A stretch of DNA of 64,000 nt from Siphonodentalium dalli (taxonomy: Eukaryota > Mollusca > Scaphopoda > Gadilida > Siphonodentaliidae). The notes below the pieces were generated by a model, which saw only the letters and a program-made list of their open reading frames with translations, did not search any database and was not told the DNA's origin. Positions 22,920 to 33,032 of the stretch are shown piece after piece. Position numbers and translations under genes: made by a program. How positions within the stretch are numbered: the first letter of the stretch is position 1; every line of letters starts with the position of its first letter. Location of the stretch: assembly GCA_032622095.1 (NCBI GenBank), contig CP136065.1, forward strand, positions 39,929,503-39,993,502. The letters are read 5' to 3'.

Positions 22920-23059
22920 CAGAATAATTCATATTCTTTGGTGGGAAATGTTTAGACAAAATAAGTTCAACAAACGACCTATTGTTCGTTGAACTTATTA
23001 TCTGAACAATTCCTAAGGGAATTACTCGTCAATGAGTATTTACTATTGAGAGGGTTAAT
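22920..23059 (+). mobile_element. TTAA MITE, ATACTAAAT family (3' part, copy 2)
   Basis: GGTGGGAAATGTTTAGAC and an AATAAGTTCAAC/GTTGAACTTATT hairpin, then GAGTATTTACTATTGAGAGG and GTTAA, match the right half of 49561-49814. The left half is missing. Confidence 0.7.
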
Positions 23060-23427
23060 ATGGATTCTAATATGTCGAGGTAATAGACACACTCTAGTTG
23101 CTTCCACCACGTCGGTGTGTTGTTTACAGACATGCACCACAACATAACGACATCATGTCCATGGGAACATATGCTTCTGACCAATAGGGGCGAGCCACAC
23201 AGGCAGCTTGAGGCAAGGTCGAATCATTAATATAAATGTGAAACCGGTTGATCTTTACTTTTCAGCATCCAAGATACTTAATATGATGAACCAAACTGTA
23301 GTCGTATGAAAGTATGAGTGAGTGGTGGTCAAAAGTATGGTAGTATGTGTGAGGAAATTATTTATTATTTACATTCTTGTCTTGTGAAAATTGTATTGCG
23401 AATGTCATCCTTTGAGTAGCATCCAGG
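23060..23427. other. Unassigned DNA
   Basis: No feature recognised. Confidence 0.4.
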
Positions 23428-24029
23428 GGCCTGTACTACAGATTTACAATTGCCGTGTTTGATCACGTGTACAAGGTTATGGGAGGTACACAGGAGGCGT
23501 GAAGTGCAATAGACCACTGTATTGTAATAGAGTAGATTATACCCGTGTGCTCATTACCGATGGGTGAATGCGTTTGATCAGAATGGTATTCAATATAATA
23601 CTCCAGCGATTCTGCATGACAACCCAACTAGAAATTGAAATACATCTTACAACTTGAATTGTTGGAACAGACGATAACCATTGATGAAATATAACACAAT
23701 GCACGAACGGTTGCGGTGTACTCACTGGGCGATTATTTAAAGGATATCGATTACCACTAATACAATTGAACACGGATTACCCATGCACTAGCGATAACAT
23801 ATCAATGAGTGTCTCCGAGGAATATATTTTTTTCATTGGTCAATCAAGTCACATGTGGTAAACCTATTATTTTATTGGTCACCATGCATGTGAACGAGGT
23901 GTTGCAAGAAGTCGCCTTTTCATTGTAAGAATAAGAGTGGAGGTCTATGGTTATCGACACCTTCTGTGTGCCCCACATAACCTTGTACACGTGTTCAAAC
24001 ACGGCAATTGTAAATCTATAGTACAGGCC
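23428..24029. mobile_element. DNA transposon-like element with ~85-bp terminal inverted repeats
   Basis: The left end GGCCTGTACTACAGATTTAC, AATTGCCGTGTTTGATCACG, TGTACAAGGTTATG is mirrored at 23940-24029 with few mismatches. The 600-bp interior encodes nothing recognisable. The target duplication is not clear, so I do not assign a superfamily. Confidence 0.85.
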
Positions 24030-24343
24030 ACAGGACTTGATTTTCCCTAGATATCTTTCTAGCCCCTTCTATTCGTTACATGTAGGCGATAAATTATTAA
24101 GGGGAAATAGAATGCTAAGATAAACAGGGTGGGTGTGTTAATTGTAATACATCATTAGAAATTAAGATTTCATATTACAAATAGAAGTACAACTATCCCA
24201 CTATATAATACTCAAATTAAGTAAGTCCTGAATGATACCTTAATTTCTCTTCCGTGAAAAAGAAAATGTTTTGTTTATATACATTTTTTTTTTATCTCAA
24301 TAAACATAAAAATAAATAAAAAAAGGTCGAATTACGAACATTC

Positions 24344-24600
24344 TTAACCCTTTCGATACTTAATGGATTATCCCATTCAGCCATAAAGGAATGGTTGATT
24401 GGTTATTGGAATGGTCGATTATTCATTTGGAGGTATGTTGAGGAAATAAAAGCAGACGACTGCAGAAAATAAAATACCACAAGAGCAGAATGATTCATAT
24501 TCATTGGTGGGAAATGTTCAGATAATAAGTTCAACATTTGTTGAAATTATCATCTGAACATTTCTAAGGGATATATTCATCAGTGAGTATTTTATATTAT
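24344..24600 (+). mobile_element. TTAA MITE, ATACTAAAT family (copy 3)
   Basis: The left end TTAACCCTTTCGATACTTAA is intact. The body shares GGAATGGTCGATTATTCATT and the GATAATAAGTTCAAC hairpin with copy 4 at 49561. The right TTAA end has decayed in the GTATTTTATATTATT stretch. Confidence 0.75.
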
Positions 24601-24836
24601 TATTTGATCATAAGTTTCTTTCCCCAATTCCTATGTTAAAACGTAACGAAAAAATCGAGATATCTAACGATGTTCACCTCATTAATGAAACAACAGGTTA
24701 ATATCAGTTCTGAGTGACGTCAGATACTTCAGGGGTTAACATAACTTATTATCAGACCTGAAAATTTATCAGGTTTTCCCAGCGACGTTCAACGTCACAA
24801 CGTCTTGTCCAATCACAGCGCGTTTCATATAATAAA

Positions 24837-24981
24837 ACAGTTATCGCATTGTTTCTTGGTTGACACGAGGAATTGTCAGTCTTCGGAAGCCAATATTCAC
24901 CTCGGCCTACGGCCTTGATGAATATTGACTTACTCGGGTTGACAATTCCCCGTGTCAACCTCGAAACAATGCGATAACTGT
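24837..24981. repeat. Long hairpin, ~70-bp arms
   Basis: The left arm ACAGTTATCGCATTGTTTCT pairs with AGAAACAATGCGATAACTGT-like sequence at 24962-24981, and TTGACACGAGGAATTGTCA pairs with TGACAATTCCCCGTGTCAA. A GGCCTACGGCC motif sits near the centre. Confidence 0.88.
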
Positions 24982-25080
24982 ATAATAATAATAAATAATA
25001 TTGATATAGCGCTTTATCCCAGATGGCTTACATTACAGAGCGCTTACATTCCTACTAATACCCTGCCCTCTATCACACGT
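24982..25080. repeat. (AAT)n plus AGCGC-motif dispersed repeat fragment
   Basis: A short AATAATAATAAATAATATTG run is followed by ATATAGCGCTTTATCCCAGA and CAGAGCGCTTACA. I have seen this AAT-run/AGCGCTTT arrangement widely in animal dispersed repeats, but the class is not assigned here. Confidence 0.45.
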
Positions 25081-25093
25081 GATGCACATATAT

Positions 25094-25241
25094 AAGAAAT
25101 AAATACACGGTGTAGAGGTGTGTATGGTCAAGTTGTACCACAACAAACTGATTGTAGGACGACTCGTAGCGGAGTCATACAATGAGTTTTTTTGTGGTAC
25201 AACTTGACCATACACACCGATACACCGTGTATTTATTTCTT
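25094..25241. repeat. Long hairpin, ~68-bp arms
   Basis: AAGAAATAAATACACGGTGT, then GTGTGTATGGTCAAGTTGTA, is complementary to TACAACTTGACCATACACAC and ACACCGTGTATTTATTTCTT at the other end. It lies about 110 bp from the hairpin at 24837. Confidence 0.92.
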
Positions 25242-25439
25242 TTGTAATACGACTGAAAGTTTCTGGTCATAATTCGACTGAATAGTCAACGAAATACTGC
25301 GCTTTTTCTGTCTCAGGTGAGAAAACATTTCGTGGTGTAATTCTTATTGGGCGTACTCGATTTCTTTGCACTGAGTACTCTGGTAATTTGTTTGCGTAAA
25401 TAATCGTTGTAATTGGCTAAAAAAAATGATGTGTTTTTA

Positions 25440-25456
25440 GCGGCGCCCGTGCCTTT
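25440..25456 (-). mobile_element. Terminus-like fragment of the ACGGGCGGCGTT TTAA MITE
   Basis: AGCGGCGCCCGTGCCTTTCA closely resembles the right terminus AACGCCGCCCGTGCCTTTAA. Nothing else of the element is visible next to it. Confidence 0.4.
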
Positions 25457-25657
25457 CATTTAAATTGTACATTGCATACCGCAATCGTATTTCCTCTAGC
25501 AGCGGGTGGAGCGAACAAGTCAGATTTTATTTGGCTTAATTAGATCCTCTCTGCTAGAGCGTTAACACGAGTGAGTTGTGCGGTCGCGACTTCGGTTGTA
25601 GCTGCCCTCGTGTTAATGCCGGAGTGAGACGGTTTTGGATTAGGCTCAGGACGGATT

Positions 25658-26488
25658 ATGGAGCTAATCCCTGACGCTGCGTTAGCTGCTATGCAGAGAA
25701 GTCGGTTAGTGGACGCTGTTAGTTGGTCCCTCCAAGCTGACAGGGGCTCTCTTGTTCTCTGTGTAGAATTCCGGACAGAAGATGCTGGCATCCAGAGGTC
25801 GTCTGCCACGGACAGGAATGCCAAGACCCGCCGTACAGTGAAGAAGGGGCCTCCCAATAGGAAGACGCCATCCAATAGAAGGAGGGACGCCGCCAGACAG
25901 GCAAAGTGGAAGAAGAAGATGGGGGTGACTGTTGATCTGCAAGTCACCCCTCCCCGTGTGGTTCAGCCGTCCAGCGTCATAGCCGGCAGGTCGAAGTTGT
26001 CTGAGAGACGCCCAGACGACTCGACCTGCATGGAGACCGACGACATCTCACCAGCTAGCAGGGACTCCGTTGATCTGCCGGAGGTCCCTGCTGTCCTCGT
26101 CGAGGCAAGCGGAAGAAGGGAGCAGGAAACCACCCCTGCTGTTCCTGCCGCCTGCTTCGAGGTGGAACTGGACAGCTTGCCACCACGGACACCGGAGTAC
26201 CATCACATCCCGGTGTCCTCCAGCTCCACCGCCAGCAACAACAACAACATCAGCGCAGGCTCCACCCGCTCTATGGAAGAATCTGTCGCCGCTGCCGAAA
26301 GAGGGGTGGAATTGATGAAAGAGGAGAACAAGAAACTACTCGAAATGCAAAAGAAACAACACGAAGAACAAAAGAAACAACAAGAAGAACTTGAACGTCT
26401 CTTAGAACTGACATCTCATCCACCTCCTCCGTCTCCACCATCTTCAACCGAAAAACCAAATTCAAAGAAAAGGAAAAAGAAACGATAA
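25658..26488 (+). CDS. 276-aa basic, coiled-coil protein, likely element-encoded (unrecognised)
   Basis: This is the only long frame with non-repetitive, biased protein composition. The first ATG (25658) follows an in-frame TGA at 25625-25627, so the frame is complete. Residues ~1-40 form a mixed segment (AVSWSLQADRGSLVLCVEF). Residues ~60-85 hold a very basic stretch with RKTPSNRRRDAARQAKW. The middle (100-200) is Pro/Ser/Thr-rich and low in order. Residues ~205-250 form a charged heptad-like coiled coil (EENKKLLEMQKKQHEEQKKQ), followed by a proline run and a terminal KKRKKKR that looks like a nuclear localisation signal. The K-(S/T)-PS-x-RRDxxR style motif reminds me of uncharacterised ORFs repeated in invertebrate genomes, so I infer a gag-like or accessory transposon protein. 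No enzyme motif is visible. GC content is higher than in the surroundings. A spliced host gene is the main alternative. Confidence 0.65.
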   Translation: MELIPDAALAAMQRSRLVDAVSWSLQADRGSLVLCVEFRTEDAGIQRSSATDRNAKTRRTVKKGPPNRKTPSNRRRDAARQAKWKKKMGVTVDLQVTPPRVVQPSSVIAGRSKLSERRPDDSTCMETDDISPASRDSVDLPEVPAVLVEASGRREQETTPAVPAACFEVELDSLPPRTPEYHHIPVSSSSTASNNNNISAGSTRSMEESVAAAERGVELMKEENKKLLEMQKKQHEEQKKQQEELERLLELTSHPPPPSPPSSTEKPNSKKRKKKR

Positions 26489-26527
26489 CGTCAATGCTTA
26501 ATTTTTTTTCTTTTTCTGATTAATCTT

Positions 26528-26533
26528 AATAAA
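26528..26533 (+). terminator. Polyadenylation signal AATAAA
   Basis: AATAAA lies 40 bases after the stop codon of the 276-aa ORF, a normal distance for a eukaryotic mRNA end. Confidence 0.6.
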
Positions 26534-26660
26534 GGCATTAAAATGAGGGATTAAGGAGAGATGCCTCTCGGCCCTTTCGAGAATCCCGGGCTAGCCACCC
26601 AAACCTCTCACTCTACTACAGTCGTATTTCATTTAAATTGTACAGGAAATACGATTGCGG

Positions 26661-27378
26661 TCATTTCGGGGTGAAGGAGAAGATCACTCGATCTTTTCGA
26701 CCATGCGCCCATCTACTCACTTACATTGCGGTCATTTCTGTGTTGAACGTTGTTGGGACAACATGAATATGATCATCGAGACATCGAATATGGACCATTT
26801 TCCTTACACAAAGCGATCTAAATGATCTAGTTTACTAAACTAATCTTATTTCCCTTCTGGTGAACAAACGCTTTCAGTTTCAACTTGATTCCGAAATTTC
26901 GAATATGATCGAGATTCGAATCGACGAATGCACAGCCCGGCCCCATGGAAAATACAATTTGACCGATTTATTTTGTCATTTAAAATACTTATTACGTAAC
27001 TTTCTTTGGTCGTAACATATATCAATATACCATAACATCATCTGGACCATATTCATTGGCAACCAAACTGCTTTCAAGCGACAAATCGCTAGAAAATTCG
27101 CAAGATTGTCAAGATGTAGCAAAATTCAAAGGGTTGCGGGTGTACTCCGTTGATGCCCCGTTTGCGCGGAGTTAGAAAAGACTGGAAAAGTCGCGTGCGG
27201 CGATTTGAATAAACCGATTGTTTTCGTGGTACAATTGGAAAAAGTAGAAAACTGGAACGAGATAGCCATGGTAACTCGGGCCACTGGCCAATCAGGACAT
27301 AGCCTTTAAGCATAGTTAGGCAGGGTCGTATTACAAACATATATACACACACATCATAGAACACATACATAAATTTGT
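26661..27378. other. Unassigned DNA
   Basis: TTACATTGCGGTCATTTCTG at ~26724 repeats ATTGCGGTCATTTC at 26655. No gene is recognised. Confidence 0.45.
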
Positions 27379-27666
27379 TTAAACAACATCTGAGATAACT
27401 TCCCCAAAGTGAGCACAGAATAATTCACTCTTTAACACAGATTTGAATTCGGTCAGGGAGTTTGCAAATCTTGTGTCGTGTCTCAGTGAGTTCCAAACAT
27501 TTTGAGCATACGAATCAAATGCTCTATCGCCATAAGTTTTCAATTTCTTTTATGGAATATCCATTATAGCTTGTGTCTTTGACCTCAGACTCATAGGTGG
27601 AACATACATGCTTAAAAGTTTATCAAAATATTGAGGTAATACAGGGAAAATTGAGTATAGAAAGTG
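27379..27666 (-). pseudogene. LINE ORF2 C-terminus relic (CR1/jockey type)
   Basis: The minus frame reads FDKLLSMYVPPMSLRS, then KTQAIMDIP, a TAA stop, KKLKTYGDRAFDSYAQNV, WNSLRHDTRFANSLTEFKS and VLKSELF, ending at TAA 27379-27381. The YxPxRSLRS ... KTYGDRAFSxAAPxLWNSLP ... FKxxLKTxLF arrangement is a hallmark of the extreme C-terminus of many animal LINE reverse-transcriptase proteins. One in-frame stop shows it is dead. Upstream it runs directly into the TTAA MITE at 27667, which probably inserted into the LINE. Nothing convincing of the RT catalytic domain survives beyond the MITE. Confidence 0.85.
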
Positions 27667-28064
27667 TTAACCCTTTACCCAACAGAAGGGCCCTGTGCCA
27701 ATGCATTCTCTTATATATGCGAGTCGACCATAGGTCGCCTCGCATATATAAGAGAATGCATTGGCTTAACACATTAAAAATTATAAAATTGTTAAAGAAT
27801 GTAAAAAAATGGTAAAAAGTGTTAAAAAAAGAATTTTTTTAGGCCAATGCATTCTCTTATATATGCGAGGCGACCTATGGTCGACTCGCATATATAAGAG
27901 AATGCATTGGCACAGGGCATAACTGTAACTATCACAATGTGGTCAAGGAGCCGGTTCCAATTATATCCATATTTGTATGGTTCTATTGAGACAGACCGAA
28001 GATATTTTAGGCTGTTGAAGCTTTATTTGGCCGGTTTTGGCCGTTTTGTTGGGTAAAGGGTTAA
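27667..28064 (-). mobile_element. TTAA MITE, TTACCCAACA family (copy 3)
   Basis: TTAA at 27667-27670 and 28061-28064, with the same termini and two palindromes as 18533-18922, reversed. Its left border abuts the LINE relic, giving a relative age: MITE after LINE. Confidence 0.93.
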
Positions 28065-28479
28065 TATAGCATTTCGTTTGTGTGCTCATTCTGTGGCTAT
28101 TGACACTATAATTTGTCATGCTGATGCTGGTCATGCAGTCTATAATTTTAGCCGATGCACATGCGATCGCTTCAGATGGGAACGTCCGTTATCAATGATG
28201 ATTGAGGTGAGAGTTTGCACGATCTGATCGAAAATGGGTTCAAATAAGCACGTTGATCGTGCAGAGAACTGGTCAGGAAACCTGTCCTGATATTATACTG
28301 TCAATATGCTGATTCCTGGTGATGTAGCTTTGGTGTTCTGTGGGCAGAGAAAATCAATCTCGTTCAGAAAAAAAATAGGGTTATTTCTCCCAAATAGACG
28401 ATTTCGAGATTTAAAAGGGACATTAAATCTAGCCATTTATGAGGTCATCTTCTAATATACTGAACAGAAAATATGCAAT
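28065..28479. other. Unassigned DNA, may hold decayed upstream LINE sequence
   Basis: Minus-strand frames here are broken, and I cannot align them to an RT domain by eye. Confidence 0.35.
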
Positions 28480-28723
28480 TTAACCCTTTGAGTGCCAGGG
28501 GCCGATCTCATCGGACCTAACCCTACAAAATAAGTCTGTCACAAATATAAGAATAAATTATTAAAATTGTAAAAAATTGTAAAAAAAATTAAAAAAATTG
28601 TTAGGCCAATGCATTCTCTTATATATGCGAGGCGACCTATGGTCGACTCGCATATATAAGAGAATGCATTGGCACAGGGTATATGGGTTGATACAAAAAT
28701 CGACCTGGCACTCAAAGGGTTAC
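28480..28723. mobile_element. TTAA MITE, CAGTGCCAGG family (copy 2, short)
   Basis: It starts TTAACCCTTTGAGTGCCAGG and ends CCTGGCACTCAAAGGGTTAC. The last base differs from TTAA. The single internal palindrome lies at about 28604-28673. The ~230 bp present in copies 1 and 3 is missing. Confidence 0.85.
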
Positions 28724-28842
28724 AGAATAAACATGAGTCAAGAATGAGAGTTAAATACACTCACGTCACCCCGTGCCATTGATGTCACTCTAGGCCATGC
28801 CCCAGAATGCCAACCGAGGATGGGGCGGTACCCCTCCTCCGC

Positions 28843-28929
28843 TGTTACTCTGGGCCACCCCCTGCCCTCGATGTCACTCTCGGCCATGACTCAGAGTGAC
28901 ATCGAGGGCAGGGGTGGCCCAGAGTGACA
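28843..28929. repeat. GC-rich hairpin, ~36-bp arms
   Basis: TGTTACTCTGGGCCACCCCC, then TGCCCTCGATGTCACTCT, pairs with AGAGTGACATCGAGGGCA and GGGGTGGCCCAGAGTGACA around a ~13-bp loop. It stands out in AT-rich surroundings and lies between two MITEs of one family. Confidence 0.9.
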
Positions 28930-28954
28930 GCCCTTACTACTTACGTGAGTGTAT

Positions 28955-29453
28955 TTAACTCTTTCAGTGCCAGGGGCCGATCTCATCGGCCCTAATTTAA
29001 GGTCTGTAAAATCGGCCCTAAAAAAATTAAAAATATTGTTTTTTATTTATTTGTTTTATATATAGATTGTTTTGGGTTGAATTTTTTTGGGTATGCTTAA
29101 GCATGCTATAGCGAATTTAAAAACAAACTGGATAAAACCTTAGGGGCATGTTATAACTCAAAACTATCACCAAGTATTCATAGTAATAATTTTGATGCCC
29201 ATGAAAAACGTAAGATTCCCTGGCACTAAACCTACAAAATAAGTCTGGCACTGAAAGAGTTAGAATATAAGAAAAAATTATTAAAATTGTAAAAAATTGT
29301 AAAAAATTATAACAAATGATGAAAAATTGTTAGGCCAATGCATTGTCTTATATATGCGAGGCGACCTATGGTCGACTCGCATATATAAGAGAATGCATTG
29401 GCTCAGGGTATATGGGTTGATACAAAAATCGGACTTGGCACTGAATGGGTTAA
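28955..29453. mobile_element. TTAA MITE, CAGTGCCAGG family (copy 3)
   Basis: It starts TTAACTCTTTCAGTGCCAGG and ends CTTGGCACTGAATGGGTTAA. The interior matches copy 1 at 6203, including GCATGTTATAACTCAAAACT. A second inner terminus-like GGCACTGAAAGAGTTA lies at ~29246, so it may be a composite. Confidence 0.88.
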
Positions 29454-30278
29454 AGAATAGATATGAGTCAAACATGAGAGTTAACTACTCGCACGTGCAC
29501 AAAGAACCATGCATGCATAACAACCTGATATATAACGAAAATGAGTAAAATTACTTAATCAATTTACTCAATTTCATTAGAATTACCATGTTGATTTACA
29601 TTGTTCATACATACATAAATAGTACATTAGTGTAGTTTGCACTCACCCTGACTCAAATGCATTCATTTGTTCCATATTTTCTGTTGAATAGAGCAGTAGA
29701 TGTCTCTATAAATAGCTGGATTTAGGTACAGTCTCCCTTTAATATATAAAATTCAAAACGACACAAAGCAAAGACGTTATATGTAGGAAAATCAACGAAC
29801 GTAAACGTGTTTGAATATTAAAACAATGGCGTTTGTTGTTAGGAGACCATATAAAGAGCTATTTTCATTTGGTATCAACGTGTAACAATTACAATATTTT
29901 CAAACATCTATGTTCTCTAATACTTCCTACAAATAATTACCTTATATTCAATACTTATGATTTGCCAAAAGAACGTGATAATAACAATTTGAGAACATAA
30001 ACGGTACCTTTCAGTTATGTAACGTATATTAGCAAACATCAGGATTGAAACACACTGTTAAATTTTACGATCCGTTTAGGTTCTGTAGAGTACCCAAATT
30101 CGTTTCGGTACCAAAGCGTTTGGAATCGAAATCATGCAATCGTATTATACAAGTCTGAGTGCTAAAGCTTTTGGTACTATCTCAATACCAAATTGTTGAT
30201 CCAAGCTGATTGGGTGTGGCGATCACGTGTGTCGCCTGTCGGGTGTCGAGTGCAAATGATAAATTTGAAGTGAACAAA
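29454..30278. other. Unassigned AT-rich DNA
   Basis: No gene recognised up to the candidate exon. Confidence 0.5.
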
Positions 30279-30398
30279 ATGGCCGCGCGTCGACTCGCCG
30301 TCATATATCGTTGTACAGTACCTTATAACAGCGGAGAAACACGGCATAACACCCGCTTGCATCTTTTATTTGAAGCCGAATTCGGCCTCGACTTACAG
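30279..30398 (+). CDS. Candidate first coding exon (unrecognised gene)
   Basis: An ATG at 30279 in a strong Kozak context (AACAAAATGGCC) opens exactly 40 codons, beginning MAARRLAVIYRCTVPYNSGE and ending HLLFEAEFGLDLQ. It stops at CAG followed by GTACAC, a plausible splice donor in phase 0. The composition is protein-like, and local GC and CpG content are above the surroundings. Without splicing, the frame ends two codons later. I do not recognise the family and cannot find a second exon. Chance is possible. Confidence 0.35.
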
Positions 30399-32371
30399 GT
30401 ACACATTTGAAGTTTTAGGTACTCTGGAGTACATATTGTTTTAAGAGGGCAGCAAGTCCCACACAATGTGGATCCCACAATGTGTAGGATAGGACCCGAG
30501 GATTTGTTGAAATAGTTACATATATTGTGGGTTTGGATCACTAACGCGCAATATACACGACATCGTTTGAGATTGTCTCTGCGTTAAACACAATGGCCAA
30601 ATTCGTCATCCCCGGTTTAAACCTGGTTTACGGAAACTTATATAGGTCTAAATCTCCGTTTGTCGGCTATAAGTATGTGGATTAAACTCAAGACCACAGG
30701 TGTAAGATGTGCATTCGTCAGCCAGAACCTTAGTTCAGCAGTAGTGTCTCTATATCGTTGAGGTAAATAATTGTACTTGCCTCAACGGACCGCGGCGTTC
30801 TATTGGCAGCAAAAAACGACGATAATGATGATGACGATGGTTTTTGTCAATTGCGATCATTTTTTGCTTTTGCGTTTTATAACCTTAAACCGACAGCTAA
30901 ACCATATCATTCGACGGTCCAGTTAAACCTCGTTTAGGGGTATCAGACCTGATATGACGAATCCGTCTTTTCTGGTCCGCGGTTTACATGGGCGGAGTTT
31001 TATATATAATATATTGAAGGCGTGTCTACATGTGGTGGTGGTGGCGGCTTGGTATTATAGTGTCACAATTGAATCATTCTGACACGATGGATGCTCTAAG
31101 CTTGTGTTTTTTTGCCGTTAATTGAGTGCGTGCCAATAACCACACTACCGCCCGGTCTGCTTGAGGTCCGAATCGTAACTGGGTAGTTTGATTGCATGCT
31201 GATATCACCGAATCAGCTAGCCACCGAACGACCACTAACTTCCACTTATATCCGGTTTGGCTTGACCGTCAAGTATGTTTAAACCCGATTTAAACTCTGA
31301 TGTTTAAACTGGAGTTGAAGAATATCCCACCATGCATAGCGTTTCCAATTTCGCGTTTATTGGTTGGTTATTAGTTGGTGAGTCATCGATGTTTAATGAA
31401 CTTATTTTAATGTCCAATATGTTAACTAATTGCAGAACGAAATAGGTCCCACATAGCATTAGCATATGAACAATATTTCAGTATAACTATTCTCATTCGG
31501 GTATATCGTTTTTTGGAGGCTGTGTTATTTACAATGGCAGCAGACATTATTATGGTCATGGTCACAATTATATAGAAGAAAACCATAATCAGAGATGGTA
31601 ATGCCCTTAAGATAATATTATTAAGCTTATATATAAATTATAATATGAAATATATTGGTTTCACGAATGCACCACCTCCGAATTCCGTTAAAACAACTAA
31701 TCCTTCAAATTATTACAAAAAATACGGCTTATTACTGCAGGTATCTCATTCACCACACCAGAAAGCCTCTAAATCCGGACCAAAAATCTACTAATCGGAT
31801 TAAATACACGCCCGATACTTCGCAATCGACCTTTATTCTACAAAGTTAGCTGTTATATTATGCATTGTGTTCCCGCAATAATATATTCAAGAGTCGCCCA
31901 GCAATTATTCATATATAAACATCGAAAGCAATTAACGCGGTCATGAAAGTTACATACTGCAACAATGAGACATCCTCGAAGATACATCCGCCAAAACCCG
32001 AAATGTGTTTTATTACGAGATATCCCCATCGCTATAGCTCCATTGACACGACCAGATCAGCCTCTCTACAATTTCATAAAATAACTCGCATCGCGTGAAA
32101 CCCGAAATGTGTTGTCCTGCGAGATATCCTTATCGCCCCATCGGCACGGCCAGAACAGCGAAGCAGTAAGCACCCATAGTATAGTGCGCAATGAAATGAC
32201 ATGTGATCAGTAAGGAATTTGTGAATATTTAGATTCAACGTGACATTATACCACCATCATTTGTTGCAGTGTTGTGTGTACACATTCAATATTGATACGT
32301 TGCGCCAACCTGTGCCTTTATTTTATTATAGCAACAACAATAACACAAGTAATTTTGTCCACTAGTAATCG
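30399..32371. other. Unassigned DNA; would be intron if the 30279 exon is real
   Basis: It contains a 104-bp tandem duplication at about 31993-32200 (AAACCCGAAATGTGTT, then CGAGATATCC, twice). Several GTTTAAAC words occur at 30.6 and 31.3 kb. No further exon is called. Confidence 0.45.
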
Positions 32372-32870
32372 TTAAAGACAACATTTGGGCTTGTTCGAGA
32401 GCGTGAACTGATCAGTTATAGTACGCAGGCGCCATGCCAACTGTGGGAAGGTAGCATTCTACTAACATCTACGAAAATCTAAAAAAAAATCGACCATACC
32501 GCTCCATAGAAATCATCGTCTGAACTACGCTTAATTGTAAATATTTACAACTCGATTCGGGACGCAACAATCGGCGATAAACTAACGCAAATGATTTCCC
32601 AATCGAGAGTCAATACATTTAATTAATATATAAGAATGACGGTTTGTACTGTAAATTTGAATTGATATTCGTAAAAATAGCAAGATTATTCTCCATTTCC
32701 ATTTGATAAACCAACCGGAGTGTGTCACATCACTGTAACAGTGAATCGTTCCTTCTTATTCGCATTAGTTTCCGTGGAGACTAATGTGGAATAACTCTAC
32801 CTCGAGCGGAATGGAATTGTACACTGTATTAGCATAAAGGACAGTGGAACCGAGTCATGATACTTTATAC
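32372..32870 (+). mobile_element. Half copy of the TTAAAGAC foldback element
   Basis: It starts TTAAAGACAACATTTGGGCT and then matches the left arm of 60059-61117, including CGATTCGGGACGCAACAATC and AGCAAGATTATTCTCCATTT. The right arm is missing. Confidence 0.75.
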
Positions 32871-32900
32871 TGGAAGGAAATTTGTTGATGAGTCTACAAA

Positions 32901-33027
32901 TTTGTCTTTTATACCAGAAAATTGTTGTAGGAAATGGATTTCAAATTGGTGTATTGCGTATAACTTATACGCAATACACTAATTTGAAATCCATTTCCCA
33001 CAACAATTTTCTGGTATACAAGACAAA
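32901..33027. repeat. Hairpin, ~58-bp arms
   Basis: TTTGTCTTTTATACCAGAAA pairs with TTCTGGTATACAAGACAAA, and the arms continue to GCGTATAACTTATACGC at the centre. It ends six bases before the TTAA MITE at 33033. Confidence 0.9.
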
Positions 33028-33032
33028 TCGAT

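Larger units (their letters stand above)
25454..26660 (+). mobile_element. Candidate mobile element carrying the 276-aa ORF
   Basis: An 18-bp direct repeat TTTCATTTAAATTGTACA lies at 25454-25471 and 26627-26644. Next to it CCGCAATCGTATTTCCT (25479-25495) is the reverse complement of AGGAAATACGATTGCGG (26644-26660). The ORF, its 5' leader and the AATAAA signal lie between. The combined direct and inverted repeats suggest a mobile unit, but neither a TIR plus target duplication nor a LINE tail explains all of it. The superfamily is unassigned. Confidence 0.5.
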
